From Sclerodactyla briareus (taxonomy: Eukaryota; Echinodermata; Holothuroidea; Dendrochirotida; Sclerodactylidae), in the NCBI GenBank assembly GCA_026419785.1, contig JAODTK010004554.1, forward strand, positions 124,001 to 188,000: DNA of 64,000 nt. The letters are read 5' to 3'. This document shows positions 33,530 through 44,069 of the stretch, in pieces. The translations under genes were made by a program, and so were the position numbers. Numbering within the stretch: the stretch's first letter is position 1; each line of letters opens with the position of its first letter. The notes beneath the pieces are model-generated. The model did not search any database. It worked only from the letters and a program-made list of their open reading frames with translations, and was not told the origin of the DNA.

Positions 33530-34300
33530 TCGGCCATATTGTTGTCAATCGACTCTATGACCCCTTTCAATTTGTTTATAGGTCACCGCAGAGCGCACAT
33601 TGCGCACTTGTTAAAGTCGCTTTAGATTTAGTTTCTAAAATGAATTCTGAAGGTGGAGTACAACTACATAAATGGCAATCACGGCGAGCATTGTCTGTGA
33701 AAGGTGTTCTCATGTTGTATTCGATTAGCAGAGATGATTGCATGGGGGAGAATATATCCCAAATAGCATAGAACGAGCACTGCGTAGGCAATGTGGCCAC
33801 TTGTACCAACGCGCGTTATGCCGCATATCGCACATGGTATCTGTATCTGTATTATATCTGTGTCTGTTGAATACTGTTCAAACTCCTTGGGTAGGATATC
33901 CCGCACAGGGCACGGACGCGGTACATACAGCGTAGTCTAGGGCTCCTTGATTATGTTAATATCTTCCCTGTGAAGCCGATCAACGTTCGGATACAAGACC
34001 GCTGCCTGTCTATGGTCGGTCGGCATTCCCAATTTTTAAGTTTAGTTTGATTCCCATTGCGATTGCTATATCGACGTAGCATTAACGGTTTTCAAACTCA
34101 ATACCAGCCCGCTTCGCACTTGGGACCTCTCCTCAGATGGTTGTATGGTTTTCCAGAGCTGCTGCTTTCGACACCGTCAATCACACTGTCCCGCTCAGTC
34201 ACCTTGGTACGCCCTTTGGGGTTCGCGGTGTCGTTCGTAAAGGTTCGTATCTCATCTGTGTGGTTGGAACCTTAGGTTCTCACTCACCTTCCTCAAAAGT
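33530..34300 (+). pseudogene. CR1-like LINE fragment split by an insertion of about 470 bp
   Basis: At 33553-33665 a + frame reads RLYDPFQFVYRSPQSAHCAL then VKVALDLVSKMNSEG, matching the segment just before RT motif A in CR1-like elements. The continuation appears only at about 34138-34230, where VVWFSRAAAFDTVNH then SHLGTPFGVRG matches motif A (normally LLDLSAAFDTVNH) and what follows. The intervening 33669-34137 has no reverse-transcriptase signal and is presumably inserted, but I see no clear terminal repeats. The element is inactive. Confidence 0.7.
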
Positions 34301-34387
34301 TCCGTATATTACAAAATAGTAAGCCCTTCGCTATTCCTTATAGTGGGTACTATTCGTTATGCAGGTCGGGGATGCCGAATTTGATCG

Positions 34388-34402
34388 CGGGGGGGGGGGG
34401 GG
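34388..34402 (+). repeat. Poly-G tract
   Basis: About 15 consecutive G residues. Similar G or C runs occur near 8743, 43627, 48058 and at the right edge of the window (63991-64000). Confidence 0.95.
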
Positions 34403-34474
34403 TAATTAATTGACAATAGAACCAGGAATTCTTCAACTATTGATGCTAATCCCAGGTGAAAGGTCTCATGTTCC

Positions 34475-34580
34475 TCGAGTTTCGAGACCACCTATTGGAT
34501 ATAGTCTCAATGGTGGTGCGTTGCCGAATAAAGCAGAGGTCCTTGGTTTGGAATCCCGTTGGAGCAGAGGATACAGGAAG
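34475..34580 (+). mobile_element. tRNA-related SINE-like fragment
   Basis: GGTTTGGAATCCCG (34545-34558) resembles a polymerase III B box (GGTTCGAATCC) with a one-base expansion. About 40-50 bp upstream, GGTGGTGCGTTGCCG can serve as a decayed A box, in the order and spacing of a tRNA. No cloverleaf survives and no tail is obvious, so this is tentative. Confidence 0.3.
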
Positions 34581-34602
34581 ACCATGATCGATCAGTAGAG
34601 AG

Positions 34603-36698
34603 TAAAGCACATGACCGGGTAGTGAGTGCAATGAATGCAGGCCCTTGAATATTAATGTTATTTTCTTCGATAAGGGCCACTACTCATAGTTTTATAGCCC
34701 GTTTTTAAGTGTAGTTAACGGGAAAACCCGAAGATCAAGTGCTTCAGTATAGGTTTTGGAAACTTACTGGCCGGCTTATGTGATAACCCTCATAACTAAA
34801 CACGGAGCATGGCTGACTGCCTATCGCCGTGAGTCGACAAATTGAGGGCGCGCTGGTATGTCTGAACAACTACAGGACTTTCGTAACAGAGAATACCATA
34901 CCTTATCAGCGAGGAAGCGAATTGAAAATTACGCAGCAAGCCGAACCAGCAAAATTGATAACGTTATAGCTCAGCACTTTGAATTGTATAGTGTCCTTTT
35001 CTGTCCTCGTAAATGGTTTGCTGTCAATGGGACAACTAGGACAGCATGAACAAAATGGAAAGGACATTTGGTATGACAGTGCGAAATAAGTCAGTTAGTA
35101 GTTCTAAGTGCACATTGCTCACACAGAAACAGTTCAGGGAGATAGACAGATTCGGGGGGGTGTTTTTTTTTTTTGGCAGATTCCCCCCTCACAAATCGTA
35201 CGGCTTATCTAAATTGTCAACCACTATTGAAAACGCCGCACCAAATTCCATCCATGTTTTCGGATGTTTTAGTTAACAAATATAGGGGGGAATCAGTAAA
35301 GTTTGTGATGGCAGGATTGTAATTTCGCAGGGGAGTTTCGAAAAATCGTTCTTCACTCTGTACGTTCAACGTCGAACTGCGTCAGTTCCATATACATTGA
35401 CACAGTATATTATAATTTCATTAACTGTAACTCGAAACTGGCTTAAACAATAGGGCGTACTAGGCACCAGGTTACACCATATCATCAACTTTTGAAAACA
35501 TATTGGTAGGGGGCACCGTAGGCCAAGTAAACGAGGGGTCCACAAATACTGTGCTTGTGATACAAACAGTCAGATTAGTGGTTTGATAAGATACGGTTAG
35601 GGTAAGATCATTTATTTAGATGATGTTTTGCCTTCTCGCATGATTCTCGTTCAGACTCAGGGTTATCAGTTGAAACCATGTTTCCCGAGTTGCTGCTCGT
35701 TCACGCCATGGAACTGGAAGTGCTAAGGTCTCTACAAAAACGCAGAATTACAGTTTTGGTATGCATATGAAGGTGTGGTCTGACGCCAGAGTGACGTTCT
35801 TAGCTTATGATGTACTATCACCTGAACCATGACTCTCACAACAGTAACTAACCCTCAAAAGCAGAGTTCACAATCAAATATACTCACGAGCAACGTTTAC
35901 AGTCAACGCAGCCCCCCAAATGAGTGGCATAAATTGGAAGTGTAAGACTGATTATGCCGGATACGGTATTGTTTTGTAATCTGATAGTCCAATCATATAT
36001 GTTCAAAATTCCTTTTCGTGAAAAAAATATGACCTTCCCAAAGTTGGAATTCAGTTAAAAATCATTTTACTTATAAAATAAAATATCTCATAGCATATCA
36101 AGAGTTATAAGTTATGTATCGTACAGTCTGTTTACCCGATCTTCTCCATGTGTTCGGCAAATGAGGTATTCGAAATATTTGTTTCAACTTGCTGAGGTGT
36201 GTATTCCAATACAAACATCGATAGAATTGAGCCAGGTCTGTTGACGTATAAGTTGGAGCGCCTTCACATTTTACCATCACACCGAATGAGGTACACTGCA
36301 ATAAACAGTCAGCATTCCGTGTTTAAATTATCAGATTATATGGATATCACTCATAAAACGAAGGAATCTCGATTAAAATTAGCGGAATATGCAACTCGTT
36401 AACCTGAATCGTTCTGACACGACATCCATTTTGATACGATTCAAAGGCTACACTTGCTGTCAGATTCCTGAAATGTACCTACTAATTGTGTGCATTTGCT
36501 AAAAAAGAAATACGTTTGATTTGTTGTTGCTGAACCATTTTCATGAATATACAGATGCAAATATCTGCACATTTTCCTTGAACCTAAATTCATTTAAATG
36601 GAAAAAGGCACATGAGTAGCGGATAAGTGTAACTTGCAGGTCTAGTGCCACTCCCCCGCTCATTTTTTATTCCTTACTGAAGTACGCAGTCATGACAG
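34603..36698. other. No gene recognised
   Basis: Frames of 60-76 codons only. There is a G-run followed by a T-run at 35154-35175. No domain or splice-bounded exon could be supported. Confidence 0.4.
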
Positions 36699-36762
36699 TG
36701 TGTGTGTGTTATGCGTGTTGTGCCGTTGTGTGGTGGTGTGCGTCGTGGGTGATGTGTGTGAA
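36699..36762 (+). repeat. Interrupted (TG)n microsatellite
   Basis: TG/GTG-rich tract immediately upstream of the 330-bp tandem array. TG tracts border several repeat arrays in this window (13784, 38341, 50840, and reversed at 55977). Confidence 0.8.
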
Positions 36763-36764
36763 GC

Positions 36765-37620
36765 CTGACTAGTGAAGAAGAATAACCGACCCACTTGGAT
36801 GGAATAAAGCTCATACTTGGTATTTGGGTTTCCCATAATAAGTAATGCATCCTATTGTTGTGGGGTCCAGGTCAAAGGTCACCTGAGAATCATTAGCAGT
36901 CAAGTTGAAAAATCTTATGAGGAGATTTAAGTCGTCAGAACGTTTAGTCAAATTCAAGTGAAATGCGGGTGTGTAGCTTTCTTATGGGGGAGGACAAGCA
37001 CCATATTGTTTGTGGTGTGGACCAGCGGTAGGTATTTGGAGGGGGAGAATGGAGAAATATGAGGGAATTGTGCAAAATTGAGGTTCTGGGCAATTTTGGC
37101 TTGTGAAGAGCATAACCCAACCCCACCGGGATGGATGAGCTCATACTTGGTATGGGGGTCCCAATAATGAACACATGATCTCTATTGTTTTGGGGTCAGG
37201 TCAAAGGTCCTCTGAGGTTATTAAAGGTCAAAGTCTAAAAATCTTCACACGTGAGCCCCGAATGCCTGATCTGAAATTGGAATGCAGCTTTCTATGGGGG
37301 GAGTACAATAACCCCATTAATGTTGGTGTGGACAGGGAGTCATTTTGGGGGAGAGATTGGGAAATTGTGATTTTTTTCATACACTGTACCAATTTCGGCT
37401 TGGTAACACAATTACGATGCTTGGTAATGTGGGTTCTTCCTTAAGAGTACAGGGTCCATATTGTTTTGGGGTCAGATCAGCGGTCATCTGGCCTCAGGAG
37501 AGGTCAAAGTCTGATACTATGTTATTCCTTGCTTGAAAGTATCTATAAGTAATCCCCACAGATATTCTCAGGTGTCTTAATCCACATTTTCTTGGAGTCA
37601 GGTCAAAGGTAATTAGTAAG
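36765..37620 (+). repeat. Tandem array, about 330-bp unit, with DR1-type AGGTCA pairs
   Basis: Two full units and a partial third. Each holds GGATG(g)A..AGCTCATACTTGGTAT, TATTGTTTTGGGGTC, AGGTCAAAGGTC, AAATCTT, GCAGCTTTCT(t)ATGGGGG and GGTGTGGAC in that order. AGGTCAAAGGTCA (36869-36881) is a perfect direct repeat with 1-bp spacing; AGGTCAAAGGTCC (37198-37210) and AGGTCAAAGGTAA (37600-37612) are near copies at the equivalent place in later units. The array is non-coding. Confidence 0.8.
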
Positions 37621-38340
37621 TGGAAGGTTATGAAAAACAGTCAAGGAATCATTACGCCTCTTGGCTTTCTGGTTACTATTCCTTATCATGCCAAGCAACA
37701 ATCTCTCTTTCACTGCAAACAGGTTGATGGGGTGAAATCGTCTCATTTTACGTAAAATGGGCAGTGTACATTTGTATAAAGTCACGACGGAAAATTTTCC
37801 CACAAGGCTTATTATCACTGAGAATATACTGCATGCATCCATATATAATTGCATTGAGATGTTATTATGGCGTGAAATTTATGCAAACGTTGCTGTCGCT
37901 TTTCGCCAGTGGTGCTCCTTCAAACCAATCACATGGGTGGTGTAAGGGCGGTATCATCTTCAGTCCATATGATAGACACCCATGCCAGGAACGATCTTGC
38001 AACACCGTCGTCGAGATTCTATATTCATTGCTCTCCAATTTTTACGCATTTCCCTATTTCTTTTATGTGATTATAATTCTTCGTGGATGGATGTTGTTTT
38101 TTGTTCGCTGTTTTGTTTCAATGATGTTTGGAGTCTACATCGTGGGTTGTTTCGGCTTTGCAGATAGTTTTGCTATTAGGCTACTGCTATATTTCTGCCT
38201 GCTAGGCCTAACTTCCCATATGTTCGCCGTTCTAGCGCATTTTTGTCCCTGATTGCGTTTGATGCGAGTGCCTTGTGTGTCCTATTTTTATGTACTGACC
38301 CGATTTTCATCCCTTGGTGAAGCCAGAAGGGATCTATGCA
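37621..38340. other. Unassigned; 162-codon hydrophobic open frame, probably chance
   Basis: A + frame at 37764-38252 is open for 162 codons and its second half is very hydrophobic (FYVIIILRGWMLFFVRCFV and similar). The DNA there is T-rich on the + strand, which by itself yields Phe/Leu/Val/Tyr. I see no domain, Kozak context or splice sites, and the start region is cut by other frames. A genuine small membrane protein cannot be excluded. Confidence 0.2.
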
Positions 38341-38700
38341 GAATTTTGTGGTTGTGTGTCTGTGTGTGTGTTCGTGTGTGGTGTGTTGTAACCTTGGACT
38401 GTATTACTGTCACGCGATATCTAAGGAACGCAAGCAGGTATCAATCAAGTTAGGTAGGTTTCCTCCTATGTAGGGAAGACCTCTATTGTTCTTGGTATCA
38501 ATCGAGTCCCCTGCAAGGGGTCAGGAGGGGTTATAAATTTTCAAAAAGGCATTTCCGAACGATAACTGGTGAACGAGAGCATTATTGAGTTGTAATCGTG
38601 GGTGTGAGTTGCAAATATGGAGGGCAAAGAATCTCTATTCTTGATGGGATGAGTTCCAATCATGGTATACTGAGTAAATCACTGCAACATTCTGGCGTCG
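38341..38700 (+). repeat. TG tract followed by another CACGATATC-family copy
   Basis: A short TG tract (38348-38385) leads into CACGCGATATCTAAGGAACGCAAGC at 38410-38434 in pieces, then TATCAATCAAGTTAGGTAGG and a TCAAAAAGG-type segment. This repeats the order seen near 13891 and 15514. Confidence 0.6.
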
Positions 38701-40135
38701 GGCCACCTTAGATGCTTGCCTGACGTGATTCGTGAATGATGCTTCAAAGATTCTCGCAGACCCTGCCAACTCCTTGTTGTAATTACACTATATCATACCA
38801 AATGTCCTTTCTATATTGTTCGGGTAATGCTGTCCTAGTTGCCCTTTGCCAGCAACCCTCTACAAGGAGGGAATAGACACCTGTGCAATTCAATTCAATG
38901 TAGGGAGTGCTGGAGAGGGCTCGAGCCTCTGAGAACAGGGAGGACACTATTCTTCGCTTATCAGTCTATGAAATGGTGGTGGTATGTGTCCTATACTGTG
39001 GCGTCCTGCTTAGTTCCCTATTACGTTGCCTCCTAGACTTGCAAGTGGATTGGGTTGGTTGTATTGGCTTGCGATGCCTTTGTACATGCAAGGTTCACTG
39101 AAGAGGTCACGCGCGCGGAGGTCTTTTTGTCGCCATTGTTCCCTTGCTCATCCAAGTTACCAGTTTGAGTTGATGTAGTACGTGCCTTGAGTAAATACTA
39201 ATCTCAAATTGATTAACTTCACCAAGGGTGGTTTTGTTGTGTATTCAGAGTGGGAACTATGAGAAACCTAGTATCATTTAAACTAACATAGCTGCTAGTG
39301 CTGCATAAAACTGGCTATCAGAGTGCATACTTGGTTTCAATCAGCAGGAGTATGTCGTAACTCGCTATAATCAGCTGGATCCTGCCCACTGTGTCCTACC
39401 AAGCTTCACGGGTCAGGTGGGTTGGGGCTGGCTATAGTTTCGTGGGTATCTCAGGGCTGACGTTGGGTCCGCGCATCCCTAGATTTTCAGTCCTAGATTT
39501 TTGCCTGGAGGTGGCCAGGCAATTGAAAGTGGCGGGTGGATGCAACTAGGTGCCTCCCAGACTTGTTCTCGTCGATGAAAATGGTTTGTCATAGTACTAA
39601 CAGTTTCTTCTCTCATTGAGGGCGAGTTTTCTGGCGGCTTGAGGCTGGTTTTTATGGATGAATCTCCTAATGTAACGTGATACTGATAAATGAACCACTT
39701 CAGGGGTGTTAACCATTGTCAATGATTCTTGACAGCTTTTCAATGAGAAATAACACTTGTCATCACCATTTCTGTGTGTGTGTAACTAAGCAATGGATCA
39801 GCGTTGGAGAGCATTGGTACTAGGGGGAGTTCACGATGATTGACCTTGTCACCTTTCTGGCCAGGATTGGTTGAATCATCACCACTCACACATATGAGGG
39901 CATGGCATAACCCCTTCCAATCGTCTGGCTACCTCTAGAAGGCATGCAACTAATTCGAACTTTTAGAAACATAAGCAAAAAACTGTCGAGCCAGTATGAC
40001 AGTGAAAGTGTTATTTAACGTTCCAGTGTTTAACTTTCAATTCATCAGTTGACCGATACGCTAAATCTTTCGGTGGCAAAGTGGCTATGGAGTAATTACT
40101 AGGTTAGGGTTATCTTCGCAAATAATGTACACGTT
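38701..40135. other. Intergenic; no gene recognised
   Basis: Short frames only (for example 38839-39101, +). It lies upstream of the gene 2 promoter. Nothing supported beyond repeat-like GT-rich stretches near 39770. Confidence 0.4.
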
Positions 40136-40136
40136 G

Positions 40137-40172
40137 CATTGCACTTGCACTTGCACTTGCACTTACACTTGC
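40137..40172 (+). repeat. (GCACTT)n hexanucleotide repeat
   Basis: Four to five tandem GCACTT/ACACTT units, about 110 bp upstream of the gene 2 TATA box. Copy-number variation here would sit in the proximal promoter. Confidence 0.85.
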
Positions 40173-40282
40173 TGGATTGGATTTGTGTTCCTATGATATT
40201 CGGTGTTCTTGTCATTTGCTTTCACTCTCTATTGATCGATCATAATCTTCCTGTAGAACACTATTCCCTTACATGTCGCGAG

Positions 40283-40319
40283 TATATAAATGTATATATG
40301 GTAGGCGTACTGTCATTCT
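40283..40319 (+). promoter_or_regulatory. Core promoter of gene 2 (TATA box and initiator)
   Basis: TATATAAA at 40283-40290 is followed by TCATTCT at 40313-40319. The A at 40315 lies 32 bp from the start of the TATA box, the canonical spacing for an initiator. Transcription from there would give a 5' untranslated region of about 78 nt before the signal-peptide ATG at 40393. The motifs are seen; activity is inferred. Confidence 0.55.
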
Positions 40320-40392
40320 ACACGTCCACACGCAGAAATCCACAATCAGCTTGAAACGGCTCGTATATACATTCGCAGACTAAGAAAGAAAT

Positions 40393-40435
40393 ATGCTTCT
40401 CTTCCTCCTGTTAACAAGCGCTTTTGTCTTTTCCG
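40393..40435 (+). CDS. Signal-peptide exon of gene 2
   Basis: ATG at 40393 (context AAATATGC) opens MLLFLLLTSAFVFSG, a compact signal peptide with a hydrophobic core and small residues before the expected cleavage. The exon ends in phase 1 at a strong GTAAGA donor (40436). Phase 1 after the signal peptide is the usual arrangement for modular extracellular proteins and matches both WSC exons downstream. With the exon at 42684 the junction codon would be G|GT. It starts the second member of the WSC receptor pair. The next intron (40684-40995) resembles bases 1-430, which argues that gene 1 has a similar first exon to the left of the window. Confidence 0.75.
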
Positions 40436-40683
40436 GTAAGAATTTTTATACAGAAAATAATTTCAATAGGATTATCATTTGGTTTCACCATGTATGTTCG
40501 TATAGAGAGATGGATTGGTTTTGCATTCCTCTAATGGGAGTGGGGTTGGGTGGTGTGGTGAAGTAAAAATCTCACTGCATATTAGAAACTCATTTTTACG
40601 CATAATTACGTCACGCTGAATACAGGCTAACTGATTTGTTCGATTCCTCTCTAATGCATATCTTATGCAAATCTCATCACTTT

Positions 40684-40995
40684 TGGGTATTCATTCATGC
40701 AGTTAAACCAAGTGACTGCAATGTTTCTGAGACCAGACATTAACAGTTTTCAAACTTTGATATGCTTCTTCTATTCTTCCTCACCTGCTTCGTCTTGGAA
40801 ATATAGGGATTTTTCTACAAGGTTTCCATCTGTTCATATTTCTTAAATGCTAAGCGGCTGTTCTGCTAACTAAAAAAGGACCGGTCGATTGTTGGGTTCG
40901 ACTTAGTAACAAATGTAGCGTTTAACTGTTTTGTAAAGCCCCACCGTCCTTATGCCAACAGTTATTCCCCCAATCAATTGCATAAGGTTTTTCGC
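40684..40995 (+). other. Intron 1 block paralogous to bases 1-430
   Basis: Aligns with the left edge of the window over about 300 bp with many small gaps (shared GGGTATTCATTCATG, TTCAAACTTTGATATG, CTGTTCATATTT, CAGTTATTCCCCC). It marks intron 1 of both paralogues and so the duplication of the whole gene. Confidence 0.55.
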
Positions 40996-41523
40996 TGACA
41001 TGGCTGAAATTCTCAATTTTATTCGAATCCATAAGTTAACACAAAAAATGCTCGAAATCGAATTTAACGGCAAATGGATCCTTATTTGATTTTACGTGTG
41101 TTCACCTGTTGAGTCTAATTCTCATTCTCCTGTCTCCGTCCGATACTCGAGCGACCAACACTTACCCTTTTATTTATGTTGAACTCTTTGCAAGTCTTGC
41201 GGACAGTTGGTCGCTTGCGAAAGTGTAACTATCTTCTGTTCACAGTCCAATTGTTACTGACCTATTTACTATACTGGCACTTGTCAAACTGTCTATCGAG
41301 TAGACGGAGACATATCCAAGGACATGCCAACAAAATAGCTGTCGGCAATCTCCACATTGAGAGGAATTCCTTTTTTTTTTCTTTCTATAGAGCTGCCGGA
41401 TAGTCGATTCCGCCGGGGGAAAACGATTTTTCTTAAGGCTGATCTCGATACGCAGTAACTCATCGGTTGTTACATTCGCGACATTCGGGAACATTTCTTC
41501 GTCTTCGTCATAACCGGATGGAG

Positions 41524-41811
41524 GTCTCACCTAGGGTGCTTCAACGTAGCACACGAGCCTCCTCTATCCCCTGTTCGACACTAGTGGTATTCGCCATACC
41601 TCAATGACAGTGTTGATCTGTTCTCGTCTGTGTTCCGGGCACGACGAAGATGGTACGCCCTCCGATATGGAGAATGCGTGCTACTGTCAAAAATACAATA
41701 GTTAAGACGACCTATGGAAACGATCAGCTGTATCCAACGAAATCTGCATACACCTGCGCTGGGTCATCAGGACATGTGGCGGAAACAGCGCAATCGAGGT
41801 GTATGACATCA
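41524..41811 (+). CDS. First WSC exon of gene 2, frame-damaged
   Basis: The WSC skeleton can be followed through frame changes: LGCFNVAHEPP at 41531, the paired cysteines ICSRLCSGHDEDG near 41616-41650, YALRYGEC and then CYCQKYN near 41655-41700, and finally CGGNSAIEVYDI at 41775-41810. The exon ends in phase 1 at a GTGAGT donor (41812). Taking the AG at 41522-41523 as acceptor, the length is 288 nt, close to the intact 282-nt exon at 5881. At least two frameshifts and a TAA at 41703 interrupt it. Given the indel level of the window these may be sequence errors rather than true inactivation. The acceptor is the least certain part. Role as for the other WSC exon: probable extracellular carbohydrate-binding module. 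Confidence 0.7.
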
Positions 41812-42683
41812 GTGAGTTTTGTGCTGAATACACGTTTTGTTCTGTAAACCCATCCTTTATTTCGCCTGGTATTCTCACCAACATAAAAAGAATGAGAAAC
41901 AGGACAGATTATATCTATACGACCTTTCCAGCACAATTTGGAGCATATCTGTATTCGACACTGAACATAGACTGTATTGTCTTTTGTATAAACGTTATCT
42001 GAACAATGTCGATGAATACATGTTAAACACACTTATGTAAATCATTTGCAATTTCCTCACTTCATAGGACCACAATAAAGCGCGCGGAACAAAAATATTC
42101 TACTAGGGCCTGGAGGTGGGTTCGGGACCACTGATTACGAAGCTCACACTAAAACGTTGGTTCATGAGTGGACATGCTTCCATTTCTAACATTAGCTGCC
42201 TTGGATACCCCCCTCAATGTTAATGTCTGGTCTCATGAATGATAATTCAGCAACATATAAATATATGGGAGGTTCACAACATACGCGCACCTCCATGTAA
42301 CGCTTTCCTGACAGAGATTGTATATTTTTCCCGATTATTGTTCCCAATTACTGAATAGGCTGTGAAGTTTTTTACGGTAAACTGATATAACAGTCCTATC
42401 CATACCGGATCGTGATTCTATGTGCTGGTAGTGGGTAGATAGAATAATTAGCCTACAAAACAACTCATTTTGCGTGAAAACTCTTGTGATCGCTCCGATG
42501 GAGACGAGGTGCAAATGTTCACATGTATTATATACGCAATTATAAGACTTATTCAAGAATATACTTTAGGGCTAATAGCAACGGTATTGTTCAAAGGGGA
42601 CTACGTAAACTACATCAGTTCGTGGGTGCAATAGGCAAGAAACCACACAATGCAGCAACTGATTTTCAATTTGTTATTTACAG

Positions 42684-42963
42684 GTCCAATTTTTCTGGGA
42701 TGTTTCCGCTACGATCCGGAATCGTTCAACGCTCACCCCCTCCTATCTGGGGTAACCACGACATCGGGGCCGGATTGAGAGCGGTGTTATGGAAGCCAGT
42801 AGCTCGGAACTGGCTCAGGCAACAAGTGTTACTGCATGGACACTCCTCCAAATTTGAGCGATGAAGTGGAGAGATCGCAGTGCAGTTACGTTATGCCAGG
42901 ACGGGAGAAATGGAGGAAACAGTTCGTTGCATTATGGAATACATGGAAAATACAGCGGGACCC
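42684..42963 (+). CDS. Second WSC exon of gene 2, frame-damaged
   Basis: After a TTGTTATTTACAG acceptor the frame reads GPIFLGCFRYDPESFNAHPL then LSGVTTTSG, aligning residue by residue with LGCFNYAPESTDAHQAFSG of the intact exon at 5881. GSGNKCYCMDTPPNLSDEV, SQCSYVMPGRE and, after a frameshift, CGGNSSLHYGIHGKYSG complete the domain. TGA and TAG codons near 42776-42798 and the shift at about 42909 break the frame. The position equivalent to the intact exon's donor is GTCTCA at 42964, a poor donor that keeps phase 1 and gives 280 nt. A better donor, GTAAGT, lies at 43004 and would add 40 nt. Either sequencing errors or a decaying gene would explain this. Confidence 0.72.
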
Positions 42964-43250
42964 GTCTCATACCTGTTCATTCAATTATCGAGGTTGCACC
43001 ACAGTAAGTAGTCATTCTGTGTGTTGTTTGTCCGTTTTTCGTTCATGTATGTTCCGCGTCACCTCCACTATGCTCAAATTGTCTATTGAAAGTTCAACTT
43101 GATCGCGAAAAACCTGATTCATGCGCATGCGTCGCCACTGGGGCTATATGTCTGTTAACGTTTGAGACAGGTTGGGTACCATGGGTATTTGATGTTGGAT
43201 ATAAAAACAGCACGGGAACGAATAATTTCCCATTGCTCTGATGCTTTCAG

Positions 43251-43345
43251 TAGTGGCAGTAACTAAACTGCTCTCGATTTCCCTTCGTCCACATGATTCC
43301 GATTTTCAATACTGTTACTTGGCAGGACTTTGTGTCCTAGGAAGA
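43251..43345 (+). CDS. Weak candidate extracellular exon of gene 2
   Basis: A short open segment between a CTGATGCTTTCAG acceptor and an A|GTGAGT donor at 43346. The translation includes TKLLSISLRPHDSDFQYCYL, faintly like the E-F strands of an immunoglobulin fold, but too short and without the partner cysteine. It is in the right place and strand. The call rests on splice sites only. Confidence 0.2.
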
Positions 43346-44069
43346 GTGAGTCAGGATTCTGAGATGGTAAAACCAGTGATTGCCTCGCAAGGAGTCCAGC
43401 TTCAAACACAGGTCCTACCATAGAGACTATGGGATGTACCATACTGCCCCAGGCTTGTACATAGTGCGTTGCGTACGCGAAGGTGGCCTAAATATGAGGA
43501 GGGGATACTCACTTACTCCTAAGAGCACATGCCTAGAAGCACCTAGCCGCATTATCCACCGCTTCCAATCACTCCCGGCCATCTCCGGCAGTGTCCGGGC
43601 AAGAAATTAGACATGAGCTTGACCTGACCCCCCCCCCTTCCCCTCTAACTCCCGGCGGAGGACCCCCTTCCTGAACGTCTTCCATAGTTGTTGGCCCTTT
43701 ACAAATGAGGCTTAGTACTTTCACCGCATGGGTGAGATAACAACGCCAGCAGGCCTTATTTCCTCATTTGAGTTCTATTATGTGACTCTTGTGTTATTTG
43801 TTATCTATGAGTCAAGAGCTGTGCATGGCCGCCGGGCAATCTGTGTTTGTCCCCAAACAGGATTGACAAAACTATAAAATGTCGGGGCGGGTAAACCGCC
43901 AGACGTATATCTCCCCGCATCTCTTATCAAAGAAATTGGTGAACATGAAACAGACATATTAGTAGAAAGAAGACATTATAGATTGGGACGCGGGAAGCGT
44001 GTACAGGTAAATGGGCAATTCCATGAATTGAAACAGAAGGGGCAACCTATGACATGGCTAAGGGTAAGG
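43346..44069. other. Presumed intron, no gene recognised
   Basis: Contains a C-run at 43627-43638. Short frames only. Confidence 0.4.

Noticed and set aside
37764..38252. 162-codon + frame with a hydrophobic second half
   Set aside because: T-rich DNA gives such residues by default. No domain, start context or splice sites, and repeats flank it on both sides.
41724..42032. - strand frame with VYVQC and YVGENTRR, recalling GIY-YIG segments of Penelope-like elements
   Set aside because: Spacing between the two motifs is wrong, no reverse transcriptase is nearby, and the frame lies opposite the WSC exon at 41524-41811.
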